DNA of 64,000 bases from assembly GCF_003073045.1 (NCBI RefSeq), contig NC_037591.1:40623883-40687882 (forward strand). Direction: 5' to 3'. Source of the DNA: Pomacea canaliculata. Taxonomy: Eukaryota; Mollusca; Gastropoda; Architaenioglossa; Ampullariidae. Both the position numbers and the translations under genes were made by a program. Below, one piece after another: positions 53,301 to 63,937 of the stretch. Every line of letters starts with the position of its first letter. The stretch's first letter is position 1. The notes under the pieces are model-generated. The model made no database searches and was not told the origin of the DNA. It worked only from the letters and a program-made list of their open reading frames with translations.

Positions 53301-55904
53301 TTGAACCCGAAAACTAGCAATTTTTTTGGTTTGATTTTAATTTAGACTTCGGCAAAATTATTTCAAAAAGATAAGAACTTTAGTTACAAAATCTCTCTTT
53401 AAAAGTAACACATCCATTATCAGAGGGAGCAACAGATGGAGAGAAAGTGAGAACGCCACAAATTAGCAAGCTTTTACTCATCATTTATCAGAAAGATTGT
53501 AACATTGTATACACACTATACAATGTTTTTTTGTTTTGTTTTTCAGGAGCCGAATCTGCCATGACTAACACTGTGATCATCACTGTTGTCTGCGTTATGG
53601 CTGGTGTTGTTGTAGTTACTGTCGTTGTCGCACTCGTCGTTGTGGTCAAACTAAGACGTGAGCCACCAAGTGTCCAAAGAACAAACACTTTTCTCATCAG
53701 CTTTTACCGCCTTTTACTTCTGCACATACTGTATTCATTCACAAACATAGAAACTCATGCAGACCCTAACATTAGAAGTAAACTTCTCGAGGAAACGAAA
53801 TTAAAAAAAAGTAAGTGTAAAGAAAAGAAAGATAATTAATACAAAGATTAAGTACATAGATAAAAATAAAAAAATAAATAATGTGGATTCTGTTCATAAT
53901 TATGAACGAACCAGAAAATAAAACTGCCTTTGTGATTACCCTATAATTGCTCAAAATATATACATAATTATTACAAAATATCAATATTTAAAATAAAAAA
54001 TAACCAATTAGTGTTAACATAATTTTGACTATGAATGACAGCAACAGTTAATATTGTATAGTTATGGCAAGCCATTCAACTAGCTGGAATCATACCTTTA
54101 AACCTTAGGTCTTAATTTTCTAACATGAAATTCGGTGTGATGATGGTGATACAGAAGATTGAATGTCAAACACTTACTTCACCACGTGTGCTTTGCGCTG
54201 CTCTATCTTTTGCGACGACGATGACCCCAAAGGGTTAAACATAAAGTGTAAAATAATATAATGAAAACTAAGAAAGACAAATTTCTGTATGCAGTTCTTT
54301 TCAACAATTATAGTTGTTTAAAAAACTAGTAACAATGGAAAGATGATGATCAACGTGTCTGTGTGACTTGTGTCCACAGAGCGATGGCCGTTGATAATAA
54401 TTCTTTTGAATGTTGCAATGTGCAGGTAAAAGTGATTACAAACAAGATAGGGCTTCCTCACGAAGAAGGACCAAGCCTGATATCCCACTGGAGCCACCAC
54501 CCACCATATCACATACGGCCTTTGATGTTGTTGACAATATTTACAGCAAATCTCGACGTGGTAAAAGCGGAGACAACTGCAATGAAGCAGGTAGGACCAC
54601 CGAGAGAACTATTCGTGATTATCAAAACAAGTCTAACAGGTCCATAGACGATTGGTGTCCTGATTATAATTTTATCTGGTCGAGATGAGGGTAAGGATGG
54701 AAGATTATTACTTTCATTAGTCAAGCCCTGGATTTCTTTCTGGAGTTGATATCTCTAAGGAGGGGAGCGAACTGGTAGCTGACTGTCTGCCTCCATACCT
54801 GCTCATTGTGGGTGTCAGGGTGGAGCAGTTGACAGATCGTCACACCAAGCAGGGTATATAGACTATCATCTTAAATTATTATTAAAAGTGTGACTCTTGT
54901 GCATGTACCTCTTCTTGGATGATGATTTGTGCAGGTGAGAGGAACTGTGAACAGCCTAAGATATTCACAATAAACAACCTCGTTCCTCCTATCCCAAGGG
55001 ACCAACAAGCATTCACTCTCAATGAAGTGTATGCAGATGCGGCATCTGTAAAAGAACCTGATTATGACGATTTTGTTTCTAGCCACGTTACAGGTAGGTT
55101 CCCGAAGTAGCCAGTGTAATTAGGTGTCATAAATTTTATAAATTAAAATACATGGATCTAGACTTCTAGAGAAATGTTATTTGTCCTCCTGTTCTTCTGA
55201 TGTCCTGGTTTTCACTTATCCTGTTTAAACTTATCATGTGATATTGTCACATCTGTCAGCAAAGTCTAGTCGACAGCATCTCACGGTACATGTTCTCGGA
55301 CAATGATTTGTGCAGATGAGAGCAGCTGTCAACAAACTGTGACATCTTCCCAAGGGAAGCTACTTCCATACATGGTGAATAGGGAACACGCGACCGCACC
55401 TAGTGATGGTTATTCCAATCTGGGCAATAAAGAAGAACATGATTATGATGATTTTCATTCCGGTCACAAACAGGTAGGTTCATGAAGTATGCAAGTTAGT
55501 GAGATATATAAGAAATACGACATTTTTAAAACAAATGTTACTCATCTTCCTTTTTCGTATAAGAAATATATACCAGGATTAAAATAAAATGGGCAAACCG
55601 AATATTTCATTTTAATATAGGTGTACATTGGAGTACAACGGCTTTTGTGATATCAAGAAGAAACACCCATAATTAAACAGAAGTTCCAAACGTAAATTCG
55701 TTTTTCATATTAAAGCTAATGTCAGATCACAATGTTACAGAAATTATGCGAGAAACTTTTAAATTTCACATTAGTTTTACTTAAAATGTGAGTTTTTGAC
55801 CAAAGGCAGATCCGTCACTAGATGAATATTTTGTATTGTTTTTGTTGTAGAGTGAGAGAGTAGGAGAAGAACCACTGGCCGTCAGCTTTCAGTTGAAGTT
55901 CTGA
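44295..55904 (+). CDS. Gene B: CUB / YWTD beta-propeller / EGF transmembrane receptor (complete, 16 coding exons)
   Basis: Sixteen exons with GT/AG borders and consistent phases give 2,094 nt, 697 residues plus TGA. Order: signal peptide (1-29), CUB (30-142), six-bladed YWTD propeller (143-419), four-Cys EGF module (420-452), Thr/Ser stalk (453-482), transmembrane helix (about 489-515) and a tail of about 180 residues. The tail has a proline patch (PLEPPPT), NIYSK, EVYAD, PDYDDF, GYSNL and HDYDDF. Compared with A the tail has two extra exons. The start codon used by A, C and D is ATA here; an in-frame ATG in an upstream exon is used instead (inference). Two extra CUB cysteines (37 and 68) are unique to this copy. 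The gene is followed by its closest relative, gene C, in tandem. Confidence 0.86.
44867..44932 (+). CDS. Gene B exon 2 (signal peptide core)
   Basis: Acceptor TTTATTTCAG, then a frame coding ISITAPLILCFITFGAHQQV and ending CAA G before GTAATC. At 44,875-44,877 the conserved ATG of copies A, C and D is ATA. Confidence 0.82.
45184..45368 (+). CDS. Gene B exon 3 (CUB, first half)
   Basis: 185 nt, coding ACGGVYNCLSGSITSPLYPS, QDCVYIIKAATGYC and CDHDYLQ, then GTATGA. There are two extra cysteines, YNC and GYC, where gene C has Ala and Arg. Confidence 0.9.
46272..46425 (+). CDS. Gene B exon 4 (CUB, second half)
   Basis: 154 nt after acceptor CACCAAG, starting ITDGGLDTSPYMGTFCNT, with SSSNTMWMKFHSD and the end FEANYTT. 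The later ATTACAG is not the acceptor, because phase 0 needs CACCAAG as in gene C. Confidence 0.88.
47070..47306 (+). CDS. Gene B exon 5 (propeller LY1)
   Basis: 237 nt, coding DYDQEESRIYWTDRAEKTIR and SANIDGSDVRLV, a canonical YWTD blade. It is close to gene C and only distantly similar to gene A. Confidence 0.92.
47808..47976 (+). CDS. Gene B exon 6 (propeller LY2)
   Basis: 169 nt, coding VPDGLCVDALSRLIFYTDAG and NKVIGMITMYSNTHRIVI. The first 120 nt are almost identical to A and C. The last 40 differ (STIEKPKDIEL). Confidence 0.92.
48390..48588. mobile_element. hAT-type MITE in gene B intron 6
   Basis: 199 bp with ends CAGACCTGGGCAA and CAGGGGTGGGCAA, flanked by 8-bp duplications CTCTAGTA (48,382-48,389 and 48,589-48,596). 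The interior is rich in CCGGCCC, as in widespread hAT MITEs. Confidence 0.9.
50195..50328 (+). CDS. Gene B exon 7 (propeller LY3)
   Basis: 134 nt, coding VIYWSDRGATPTIERANYDG and LNQPNAIALDTN. It differs from gene A at about 6 positions. It is separated from exon 6 by a 2.2 kb intron holding a hAT MITE. Confidence 0.92.
50521..50671 (+). CDS. Gene B exon 8 (propeller LY4 and FISDW)
   Basis: 151 nt, coding GRLYWADGGTQKVGWVDLKA and YQNDLFISDW. The donor in phase is CA before GTCGGT; the nearby TCG/GTAGAT would put a stop in the next exon. Confidence 0.88.
50989..51128 (+). CDS. Gene B exon 9 (last propeller blade)
   Basis: 140 nt after CTTTTTCCAG, coding STYSSFNRNWSVIHRYGTNG and NDIRVYAEETEDK. 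It closes the propeller. Confidence 0.86.
51347..51445 (+). CDS. Gene B exon 10 (EGF-like module)
   Basis: 99 nt, coding GPNGCGNNNGGCSYICIPTP and GNRSKCLTDG. Four cysteines only, as in gene A, so the short EGF is a family trait and not a local error. Confidence 0.88.
52686..52775 (+). CDS. Gene B exon 11 (Ser/Thr stalk)
   Basis: 90 nt, phase 1 in and out, coding TSTYGITTDSTPTSRDLVTL and SSTGEPTKLP. Probably an O-glycosylated stalk. An internal ACAG/GTGAAC at 52,754 could serve as an alternative donor. Confidence 0.8.
53547..53657 (+). CDS. Gene B exon 12 (transmembrane helix)
   Basis: 111 nt, coding GAESAMTNT, then a Val-rich hydrophobic helix (VIITVVCVMAGVVVVTVVVA) ended by KLRR. Same borders as gene A. 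Confidence 0.92.
54426..54590 (+). CDS. Gene B exon 13 (cytoplasmic tail 1)
   Basis: 165 nt, phase 1-1. It contains a basic membrane-proximal stretch (RKSDYKQDRASSRRRTK), a proline patch PLEPPPT that could bind an SH3 domain, and DVVDNIYSKS. Confidence 0.8.
54935..55093 (+). CDS. Gene B exon 14 (cytoplasmic tail 2)
   Basis: 159 nt, phase 1-1, after TTTGTGCAG. It contains NLVPPIPRDQ, NEVYADAAS and the end EPDYDDFVSSHVT. It is homologous to exon 15. Confidence 0.8.
55316..55473 (+). CDS. Gene B exon 15 (cytoplasmic tail 3)
   Basis: 158 nt after TTTGTGCAG, coding DESSCQQTVTSSQGK, GYSNLGNKEE and EHDYDDFHSGHKQ. GYSNL fits the Grb2 SH2 consensus pYxN. It ends in phase 0, unlike exon 14. Confidence 0.8.
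55851..55904 (+). CDS. Gene B exon 16 (C-terminus and TGA)
   Basis: After TTGTTGTAG the frame reads SERVGEEPLAVSFQLKF and stops at TGA 55,902-55,904. Phase fits exon 15. I see no clear AATAAA close downstream. Confidence 0.72.
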   Translation, partial: SERVGEEPLAVSFQLKF

Positions 55905-56759
55905 CTTCACCGACAGCAAAAGCTTCTGAAACTTTCACATGAAGTTTCTATAGCAACGGGATTACTTTTTATGTCCGAGGAAATGATTTTTTTCTAGCGT
56001 TTAAATAACTATAATCTTGTAATGAACCGACGAAAGTCGAATTTATTTTTGTATTTTACAAAAGCTTTGGCTACTCTCTGAACTAACTTGTGAGCAAGTT
56101 AGACCATTCACGTCCTGACGGTCACGTGATGTAGGACAGACGTGGCCAGAGGGCGCTATCGTCGTAACAGACAAGCCTTCGAGCGAAACATGCGTGCCTT
56201 GATGATGTCAGAGAAGGGGGAATGTTGACCCAACGAGAGCTAGAACAGAAGCCAGACAGTCAGACAACATTAATTAGACAATCAGGCAACTAAATTAGTA
56301 GAGTATTGCTGGAAGGCTGGGAACTGCGTCACACACTAGCTGTGGTGTGATTGGTTGTTGTGTTATGTCAGGTGATGTGACTGACCAATCAAATGTATGT
56401 ATGCCACGTGACTAATTAGTGTAAGCGGAACAATCTGGACAACTAGCCAAGATAGAGAATTAGATCGTTTGCAAACTTGCCTGTTCTATTGTTATTCCTT
56501 GATAATTTTATAGTTTGTATAATCCTCTCGACGATTAATAACTTTCTCTGATATACTAAATTGCTTTGAGTTGTTTATTGTGGTGATGCATGCTGGAGGC
56601 TCAGCGAGTTAATTAAAAGCGTAATTACAATTAAGTAAACAGTTTAGTACAAGTGCACGCGGTAAATGTCGAGTGATTTTGTAGAGGTATAGAGACTGTG
56701 ATAGGCCGAGGCGGCGGAAATTATTACCTCTGACCATCTGCACGTGCTTCTACCCTAGA
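55905..56759. other. Gene B 3' flank
   Basis: Presumed 3' UTR then non-coding DNA. An LTR-like stretch (56,222-56,590) was considered and not accepted. Confidence 0.4.
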
Positions 56760-57432
56760 GTTTACGACAATGGACAGCATACGAGGAATAGGAAAACAAG
56801 CAAATAACATGAGATGTAAGAGGATGAACAACCGCACTAAACGAAGAGTAAAATCAAATACAGAAAACACAAAGAGGAACCCAAAAACAAGAACTGAGGG
56901 TAACATGATGTTTGCAAAAGGAAGAATGTGTGACAAAGGACAAGCATTATGGGAAAGGTTGTTGGGAGTAATGTTTACAGAAGGGGTGCGTTTTCAATAG
57001 TGGGGTAGGTGGCGGATATGGAAAGGGAGAGAGTTCCATTGTTTGGCTGCACAATAACTTTATCAATAATTTTATCCTGTGGTCATATGTTGTGGTGGTG
57101 GTGACAGGAAGAGTAAGGAGACAATCATCAGACGAGGAGCGGAGCTGTCTCGCTGGAGTGTAAGGGATGAACAGTTCAGAGAAATAATCAGGGCAGGTGC
57201 CAGTGAAGAAATTAAAACAAAGCACGGACAGTTTATACTGGATGCCAGAATGGATGGGAAGCCAGTGTAGACAACGAAGGGAGGGCGTGGTCACGTGTCC
57301 CGCTCTAAGAACCAGCCGTGCAGTGGACTTCTGTACTTTCTGGAGTTTGTGAAGAAGGTATACAAGGCAGCCAGCAAGCAAGGAGTTGTAGTCTGGATAA
57401 AACAAAAACACAGACAAACATGGCTTAAACAT
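56760..57432 (-). mobile_element. LINE 3' fragment (end of reverse transcriptase ORF plus 3' UTR)
   Basis: The minus-strand frame 57,432-56,947 contains DYNSLLAGCLVYLLHKLQKV, QKSTARLVLRAG, LRCLHWLPIHSGIQYKLSVL and YTPARQLRSSSD, typical of the C-terminus of Jockey/CR1-type elements. The 3' UTR (to about 56,760) is shared with 59,215-59,445. 5'-truncated and decayed. Confidence 0.85.
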
Positions 57433-59144
57433 TTCATGCGAGTGTTTAAAAAGTTGCAGGTTTCAGATACATTATTTACATTTCAAAAAGAAAGAAATAA
57501 AATTGCACCAAACATTTTATTTCCAACGCCCTGTCATTGTAAGCAAAGTATCAAAACGGATTTTAACAGAAATGAAATCAGAGAGAAAAATCTCTAAGCC
57601 GGAAGAACTCATCGGCTTACGAGACCTGTACCGACCGGAGAGCTTCACAATTTTATTTAACAGAGCAAAAAAAAATGATTTGAAAAGGAAATAACCAATA
57701 GAGCAACTCTCTAATACGACATCGGTTTGACTGAGATAAAAGCCAGCCTCGTTAGTTTTTAGGAGCTGAGAGACATGTAGTCAAGTGGTCAGAACCCAAT
57801 ATGAAGCTAGACAACATGGTGTCTCTTGTAGGAAGTATTAACCCTTATTCATCCACAGACAAATATTGTGTAAAGACAACACGGTGTCTGGTGTAGGTTT
57901 TATGAGCTCTTACTCATCACCAGCGAAATATTGTGTAAAGCTTGAAAGCTTCTCCTCATATCTTCCCCAGGGTTACTAAAGTGTTGTCTCATGTCTCCAC
58001 CACACGGTACCAGAGGTCAAAGACCTTCCATGACAGTCAGGTCCCAGTGTCTACGAGCTCGCGACCCACAGGGTGTTGTTGACTTGGAGGAGATGGCGGT
58101 ACTATGTACAAGCCAAGAGAAAGAACGATGGATAGTCATAGTTTTAGCTGCTTTTAAATAGATCATGTAAATCACATCGAAATTAAGCATCAAAAAATAA
58201 CACAGAAGGAGTTGAGACTGACAATGTTTATTTCATAAAACCATATTACAAGGGGGAACAAATATATTGCAGTGTGTATTCGTCATTTTCCAGATTATCT
58301 CTTATTGTGAGCTGTTTCTCTCTGGAAGATGACTCTTGATGAATGGTTTCATTGTCATCGTTTCATGAAACTTACCATGTTGTCTCAATGATTACTTTTC
58401 ACATCGTGTCTGTATTGTATCAGATGAGTAGAAGACGTAAAGATCATGTTTGTTGTTCACTTCTTTAAGTTCTCTTTCTTGTTGTTGGTGTTGTTGTGTC
58501 CTGTTTGCACAAGACTAAGAAAATGAGCAAAGTTTATTTTCTAAAACTGATATACATACATTTCTTGTTAAAAATATCGATTTGTGAAAGTTTTTTAGAA
58601 CCTTTAGTGTAAATATGAAGTTTGTACACAATGTACGGGGTTTATAATGAATACTTTCCATCGCGTTACACGATTTTAATAGACATCAGACAAGTATTTT
58701 AGAGGCAATAAAATGATACAAACACTATAGCACAAGACAGATACAATTCAATTATCCAGGGAAAATCAAGCAAAAGAAATTCATACGGATATTATCATTC
58801 TTTTTTTCTTTCTTTTTTTTTTTTTTTTTTTTGCACACATTCAGACACGTGTTCTTCAGGAATTGCAAAGCTTAGTCAGAAGATTCTCTCATCACGGTGT
58901 TATCTACATTGTTCAGCCACAAATCGATGAGTGGAAACACTTCTGCTCACTGGTGTTTATCGCGAACCGAGCACAAATGAAACCTAGTGACGACTGTTTG
59001 TGAAGTTTGGACTTCCTGAGCTAGCGAACAGACTGAGTGCTGCAGGCGAACAAAGGTCAAGCAAAACAAAAGATGATGAGATAAAATAATTACAGCAGAA
59101 GTCAAAGCATAAACACTATCAGTCTCTTAAAGTTGTTGTGAGAG
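57433..59144. other. Non-coding region between the LINE fragments
   Basis: No gene recognised. It contains a poly-T tract at 58,801-58,832 that may be the reverse-strand A-tail of a retrocopy. Confidence 0.45.
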
Positions 59145-59445
59145 TTTATAATAATAATAAATTCAAAATTTGTAAAGTGCATACTCGCAGTCCTAGGGAG
59201 CTCTTAACAAGAACGAATCATGGACAGCATACAAGGGACAGGAAAATAAACAAATAACATTTCAACTATAAAAGAATAACCAACAGTACTAATGAAGAAT
59301 AAAATCAAATACATAAAACACAAAGAAGAACCAAAGAACAAGACAGGAGGGTAACATGATAGAGTAAAAAAGAAAGGGTGTGAAGAAGAACTAGCATTAT
59401 GGGAAAGGGTGTTAGGAGCAAAAACAGCAAAGGTTTCTAGGTGCG
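59145..59445 (-). mobile_element. Second LINE 3' end, same family
   Basis: Its 'gacagcatac', 'aacatgat' and 'agcattatgggaaagg' segments match 56,770-56,960. On the minus strand it ends in an (ATT)n tail after 'gcactttacaaattttgaat', typical of non-LTR insertions. No reverse transcriptase sequence remains. Confidence 0.7.
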
Positions 59446-59952
59446 GGTACGGGTACGATCATGGGTACGGGTACGGTCAGCCCATCACAGACGAGTCATT
59501 GGTCAGGGGAGGGGGGAAGCTTGAGACACTCCCGCGTGTTATGTCATATAACTTGTATATATTATATACTTTATGATGGACTCAGTCACAAGACAACAGG
59601 ATTTGTATCTGTGGGTAACGCCCAGTCTTGAACTGACATCCTGGTATGTTTAACCAATCAAATGTCTGTGAAGCCGTGACGTCAGAATTCGTCTGTTCCA
59701 CCAATAGATCGCCTGTGTTCCAGTCAGACGAGGAAGTGATGTCTTTTGTACTTTGTGAATGTTCACAACGCATGACTTCTTGGATGGAGGTGGTAAATTC
59801 GTTCTTTTCTCTTCTGTATCTTAATCAAAAAGAAATTTAAAAAAAACCAGGATTGATGTTGCTGTCACAGCTTTAGCCACATCATACTGTGGACTTGCCT
59901 GAAAGGAGAAGATTCTTTAAGCAAGTCGAAGAAATCGCATCTCGTGGTAAGT

Positions 59953-59984
59953 GTGCATCATCATCATCATCATCATCATCGTCG

Positions 59985-60021
<37 letters not shown>

Positions 60022-60053
60022 TGTCATCGTCGTCGTCATCGTCGTCATCGTCG

Positions 60054-60143
<90 letters not shown>

Positions 60144-60186
60144 GCGTCATCAGCGTCATCGGCGTCATCGGCGTCATCGTCACCAT
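59953..60186. repeat. TCA/TCG trinucleotide microsatellite
   Basis: About 78 triplets, a mixed TCG/TCA part followed by a pure TCA run and a TCAGCG tail. Apparent poly-Ser, poly-His and poly-Ile frames are repeat artefacts. Confidence 0.95.
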
Positions 60187-60648
60187 CAAGGATAGAGCGT
60201 AAATTAACTTAATTATTGTTTAATCCATGTTATCAGCAGCCCCAAAAGTTTATTCAGGTCCATTTAGTCCGAGGAAAAAATTAAAAGCGTGTGATGAATA
60301 TATAACCTGTCTGACAGCCATACTTATAAACCACTCTATAACCGGACGCAACACGCTTGTCCTTAAGCATCAACTACATATTAAGGTACGGGCTAGATTT
60401 GGCATTTAAAGCCAGTATTTACTTGAATAACCCTATTGTCTTATCCAAACAGCGGGATCAGGCATTCACTGTCTTAGTTTGACATTTCAAATTTCTGAGA
60501 AAGAAAACTAAATTTTCGCTTAGTAGAGAGAAAATTACACGAATGGTATCTATGCTTCAAAGTATTTAAAATTCAAAAAACACTATATCTATTCTAAATC
60601 TTTGACCAAATGAACATGGAGAGGTCAATCAGACTTTGTTTATTACAG

Positions 60649-60714
60649 CGAACCCAATGATCACGCCACTTGTTTTGGTTTTTATTGCATTTGGAGTTCA
60701 CCAGCGAGTGCAAG
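60649..60714 (+). CDS. Gene C exon with ATG (signal peptide)
   Basis: Acceptor TTTATTACAG, then ATG at 60,657 coding MITPLVLVFIAFGVHQRVQ and ending CAA G before GTAATC. Bases 60,649-60,656 are 5' UTR. A possible upstream UTR donor (CTCGTG/GTAAGT) sits at 59,946, but this is weak. Confidence 0.85.
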
Positions 60715-63700
60715 GTAATCGAAACGTAATTGTTTATACAGAGAGACATTATGATACACAATATAACATAATCCTTAGTCCTTATAAGTAAGTGATTGAT
60801 TTTGTTACCAATTATTATTTAATGCGTTTGCTGCACCATCGACCCACCCACACACTAAACACACTTGGCAGCGCAATCTTTGCTTCAATAAACATTAGTT
60901 TCTCAGAAAAGTAAAATATTCTTTAAAGTAACAACACACTTAATACATGTTATTTCTTATCAAACACTTAGTATACTTTCAATTAAATAAATCATGAATT
61001 AAACAAACTGAAAGGTCTTTTGATTATTATCTTCTATAGGGCAATACATGAGATTTGGTAAAGAATGCATTCGGCGTCTCAACTTTGTTTGTCTTGTAGC
61101 TTGTGGCGGTGTATACAATGCTCCATCCGGCTCCATTACGTCTCCATGGTACCCGAGTCAGTACCCGCCCAACCAGGACTGTGTTTACATTATCAAAGCA
61201 GCAACAGGATATCGCATAACCCTGACATTTCTCCATTTTGCGCTCGCTGATGACACGGAGAATTGTGACCACGACTATTTGCAGGTATGAGTAGAATTCA
61301 AAGCTGAAGCTTTTCGAGGTTTTAGTCGATAGTTGATTTCACAGTAAGTCCTTAATGGACTCTATAAAGTGTGTCTTTATGGCATTTTCTAGCACTTTAC
61401 CAGTTAGATGGTCCATTTTCCCCAAACAGATAGAGACAAACGAAAAGAATGGCTAAAGACACTTATTCTCTTAAAGTCTAAGTTAGGTCGTTCTCGAGAT
61501 ACACGCCTACAAATGTTAGCCTTGATATAGCGAGGTCACATAGTGACGTCACGCCTAATTAACATACCATCCGTGTTCTCTACCCGCTTAGAACTCCACA
61601 GTGTAAACGCATATCGTATGCAAGTCTATCCACTAACATACACAAAACATAATTGCAGAAATCAGAAAATCAGTCAACAACAAACTCATTAGGCTATTTC
61701 ACAGACATGCATTAAGACACACAAATAATGTTATTAACCGTTTAGCGATTACAAGTCTTTTATTAAAGTCTCTTTCTAAGGCAATCCTCTTTGATGCCAT
61801 CGTTATCAAGTTAGGAACTCTGATATAAAAAAGAAGACAAGTACCATAGTGTTTGTTGGGCTACCGTCCGCCAACTCGTTCAGTTTCCTTTCCATGAAAA
61901 TGATTAAAAAAAAAAGAAAGATTTGTGAAAGGATTTTCGTACCTTAAGGGATTGACCTCCTTCTGTGCATGTTAGTATGTGTATGAGTAAATTTTGGAAA
62001 GAGATGTGCAGTAGTTTAAACAAATTTGAACGGCGCTTTATCTAATTATATAAAAAAATTAATTTCCCATTCCCCCGCCCCCACAAAACATCTTTAGTGA
62101 GAGGATGGCAGTAAGTGTCTAGTGTATACTTTGACAGAATACATTTTTCTTCTCACCAAGATTAGAGATGGCGGACTTGATACGTCACCGTATATGGGTC
62201 ACTACTGCAACACAACAATGCATCAACAACGATCATCGTCAAACACCATGTGGATGAAATTCCATTCTGATTCTTCACGACCCGGGGCTGGTTTTCAGGC
62301 AAAATATGCCACAGGTCAGAAACACTTGCCTTTCGTAATATTTTATATCTAATGGAAGCGTATAACAGCCAAGTATCGATAAACAGCCATCTGGTGAACA
62401 TGTTAAAAACATAAAATTTAGCTTAGAAAAATGTTTATTGAAAACACGTTTCTACTCTCAAGAAGGGAGTCAACAATCTGTAGATCATGTAAAACTTGAT
62501 TTCTGGATGATCGCCACATCTTATTTTGTCTAAAATCTACCACCTTGAATGGCAATAAACGTAATAAAGATTAAGTTTTATTGTTTCTGAAACAAAAACT
62601 GTTTAGATCAGGGTTAAAACTAATTAAACCACACAAAGACAGGTACAGACAAAGAGACACACGAACACATTCTTTCATACCCAAATTGGAGAGAAAAATT
62701 GTTCTTCAGCAAAACACTTCTTATGAAATCAACTGTAGCCAGCCAAGATTTTCCTTCCCCTGTTCATATTTTTTGTGACATGTGAACAAAAACCGTGGAT
62801 ACGCGCAGTGGGGGGAGGGAGTGAAGGATGCAGACAAGTGCACAAGGACGTGAAGCCTTTACGTCATGTAGGTTGTCTGTTCTTGTTTTTTTCGCAATAT
62901 GTAAAATGTATGGAGCTGTAGTCAGCTTACATCAAAGAGATTACAGGTTGTTGTTATTTCCTTATGTAGCTCGACTTTATCTTTGTTAATGTCTTTAAAT
63001 GTATGTAGACGATTATTATCTACAGATGTAATCCCTCAGAAGTTCTTGCTTTTCACTGCATCTGAACCTCCGAACATTTTCCGCCGGGAACTCGACATAT
63101 TTAGCTGGATTAGCATCTCTACCCCTGGACTGCAAGACCCTGATGCGATTGACTACGACCAACAGGAGAGTCGCATCTACTGGACTGACAGAGCAGAGAA
63201 GACGATCAGATCAGCGAGTATTGATGGCAGCGACGTTCGTCTTGATCGCAATTTGAGCTCCGGTAACTCGCGTCGTTCAAAATAAATAATAAATATATAT
63301 ATATAAATCAAGATTGCTCTCTAATTATGTTTTCTTTCGTTTAAGATGATTACAAGCTGAACATTATTCATTTATAAAGAATTTATTCGCTTAATGATAA
63401 CCGTGGCATTGCTTTTTATTTCTATAACCGCCTTGGCTTACTTCTCTGAACGTTGGCAGCATATCCGTTACGATTCACGACCTTATATGGTGATCCTAGT
63501 TTCCCTTGACTCGTCCAGAGAGACAACGTTTTACTTTTAATTTGACATTATTTAAACATGTTTTTTTTCAAATATTAGTTTCTTTTCGAGGTTGTTTGTA
63601 TAAAGATTTACAAGAAGTTCTTTTTAGAATGATCTTTTGATCAGACTCATCAAATAATTGCCTAAGTAGTCATGATGATGATGATGATGGGAAAAGCATA

Positions 63701-63937
63701 AACAAGTAACAAAAAGATAAACTTACAATAACTTTTAAATAATTAAAAGTACAAATAATATTTTCCAGCCTCTGTACCAGACGGTCTGTGTGTAGACGCA
63801 CTGTCCAGGCTCATCTTCTACACAGACGCAGGCAATAAAGTCATCGGCATGATCACCATGTACAGCAACACTCATCGAATAGTCATCAACTCCTCGCTTG
63901 ACATGCCGAAAGACATTGAACTTGACAAACACAATGG
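60657..63937 (+). CDS. Gene C: third receptor copy, 5' part (5 coding exons, continues past the window)
   Basis: Five exons with clean borders and phases give 267 residues with no stop: signal peptide, full CUB, propeller blades 1 and 2. It then reaches the window edge. Exon lengths (58 coding, 185, 154, 237, 169) equal those of gene B from CUB on. Exons and introns are recognisably alike between B and C, so this is a recent tandem duplicate. It keeps the ancestral ATG (60,657) that B has lost, and lacks the two extra CUB cysteines of B. The remaining blades, EGF, transmembrane segment and tail should lie just downstream. Confidence 0.87.
61100..61284 (+). CDS. Gene C CUB exon 1
   Basis: 185 nt, coding ACGGVYNAPSGSITSPWYPS, QDCVYIIKAATGYR and ENCDHDYLQ before GTATGA. 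It has the normal CUB cysteines. Confidence 0.9.
62161..62314 (+). CDS. Gene C CUB exon 2
   Basis: 154 nt after TCACCAAG, coding IRDGGLDTSPYMGHYCNTTM, SSSNTMWMKFHSD and FQAKYAT before GTCAGA. Confidence 0.9.
63026..63262 (+). CDS. Gene C propeller LY1 exon
   Basis: 237 nt, coding DYDQQESRIYWTDRAEKTIR and SASIDGSDVRLD before GTAACT. Near-identical to gene B. Confidence 0.92.
63769..63937 (+). CDS. Gene C propeller LY2 exon
   Basis: 169 nt, coding ASVPDGLCVDALSRLIFYTD and NSSLDMPKDIELDKHNG before GTAAAT. Its last 40 nt match gene A, on the opposite strand, better than its neighbour B. Confidence 0.92.

Noticed and set aside
56222..56590. Solo LTR starting TGTTGACCC and ending about GATGCA
   Set aside because: No matching 5-bp target duplication and no second copy in the window.
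59889..60212. Poly-Ser, poly-His and poly-Ile frames
   Set aside because: Product of the TCA/TCG microsatellite; all three frames are open for that reason.
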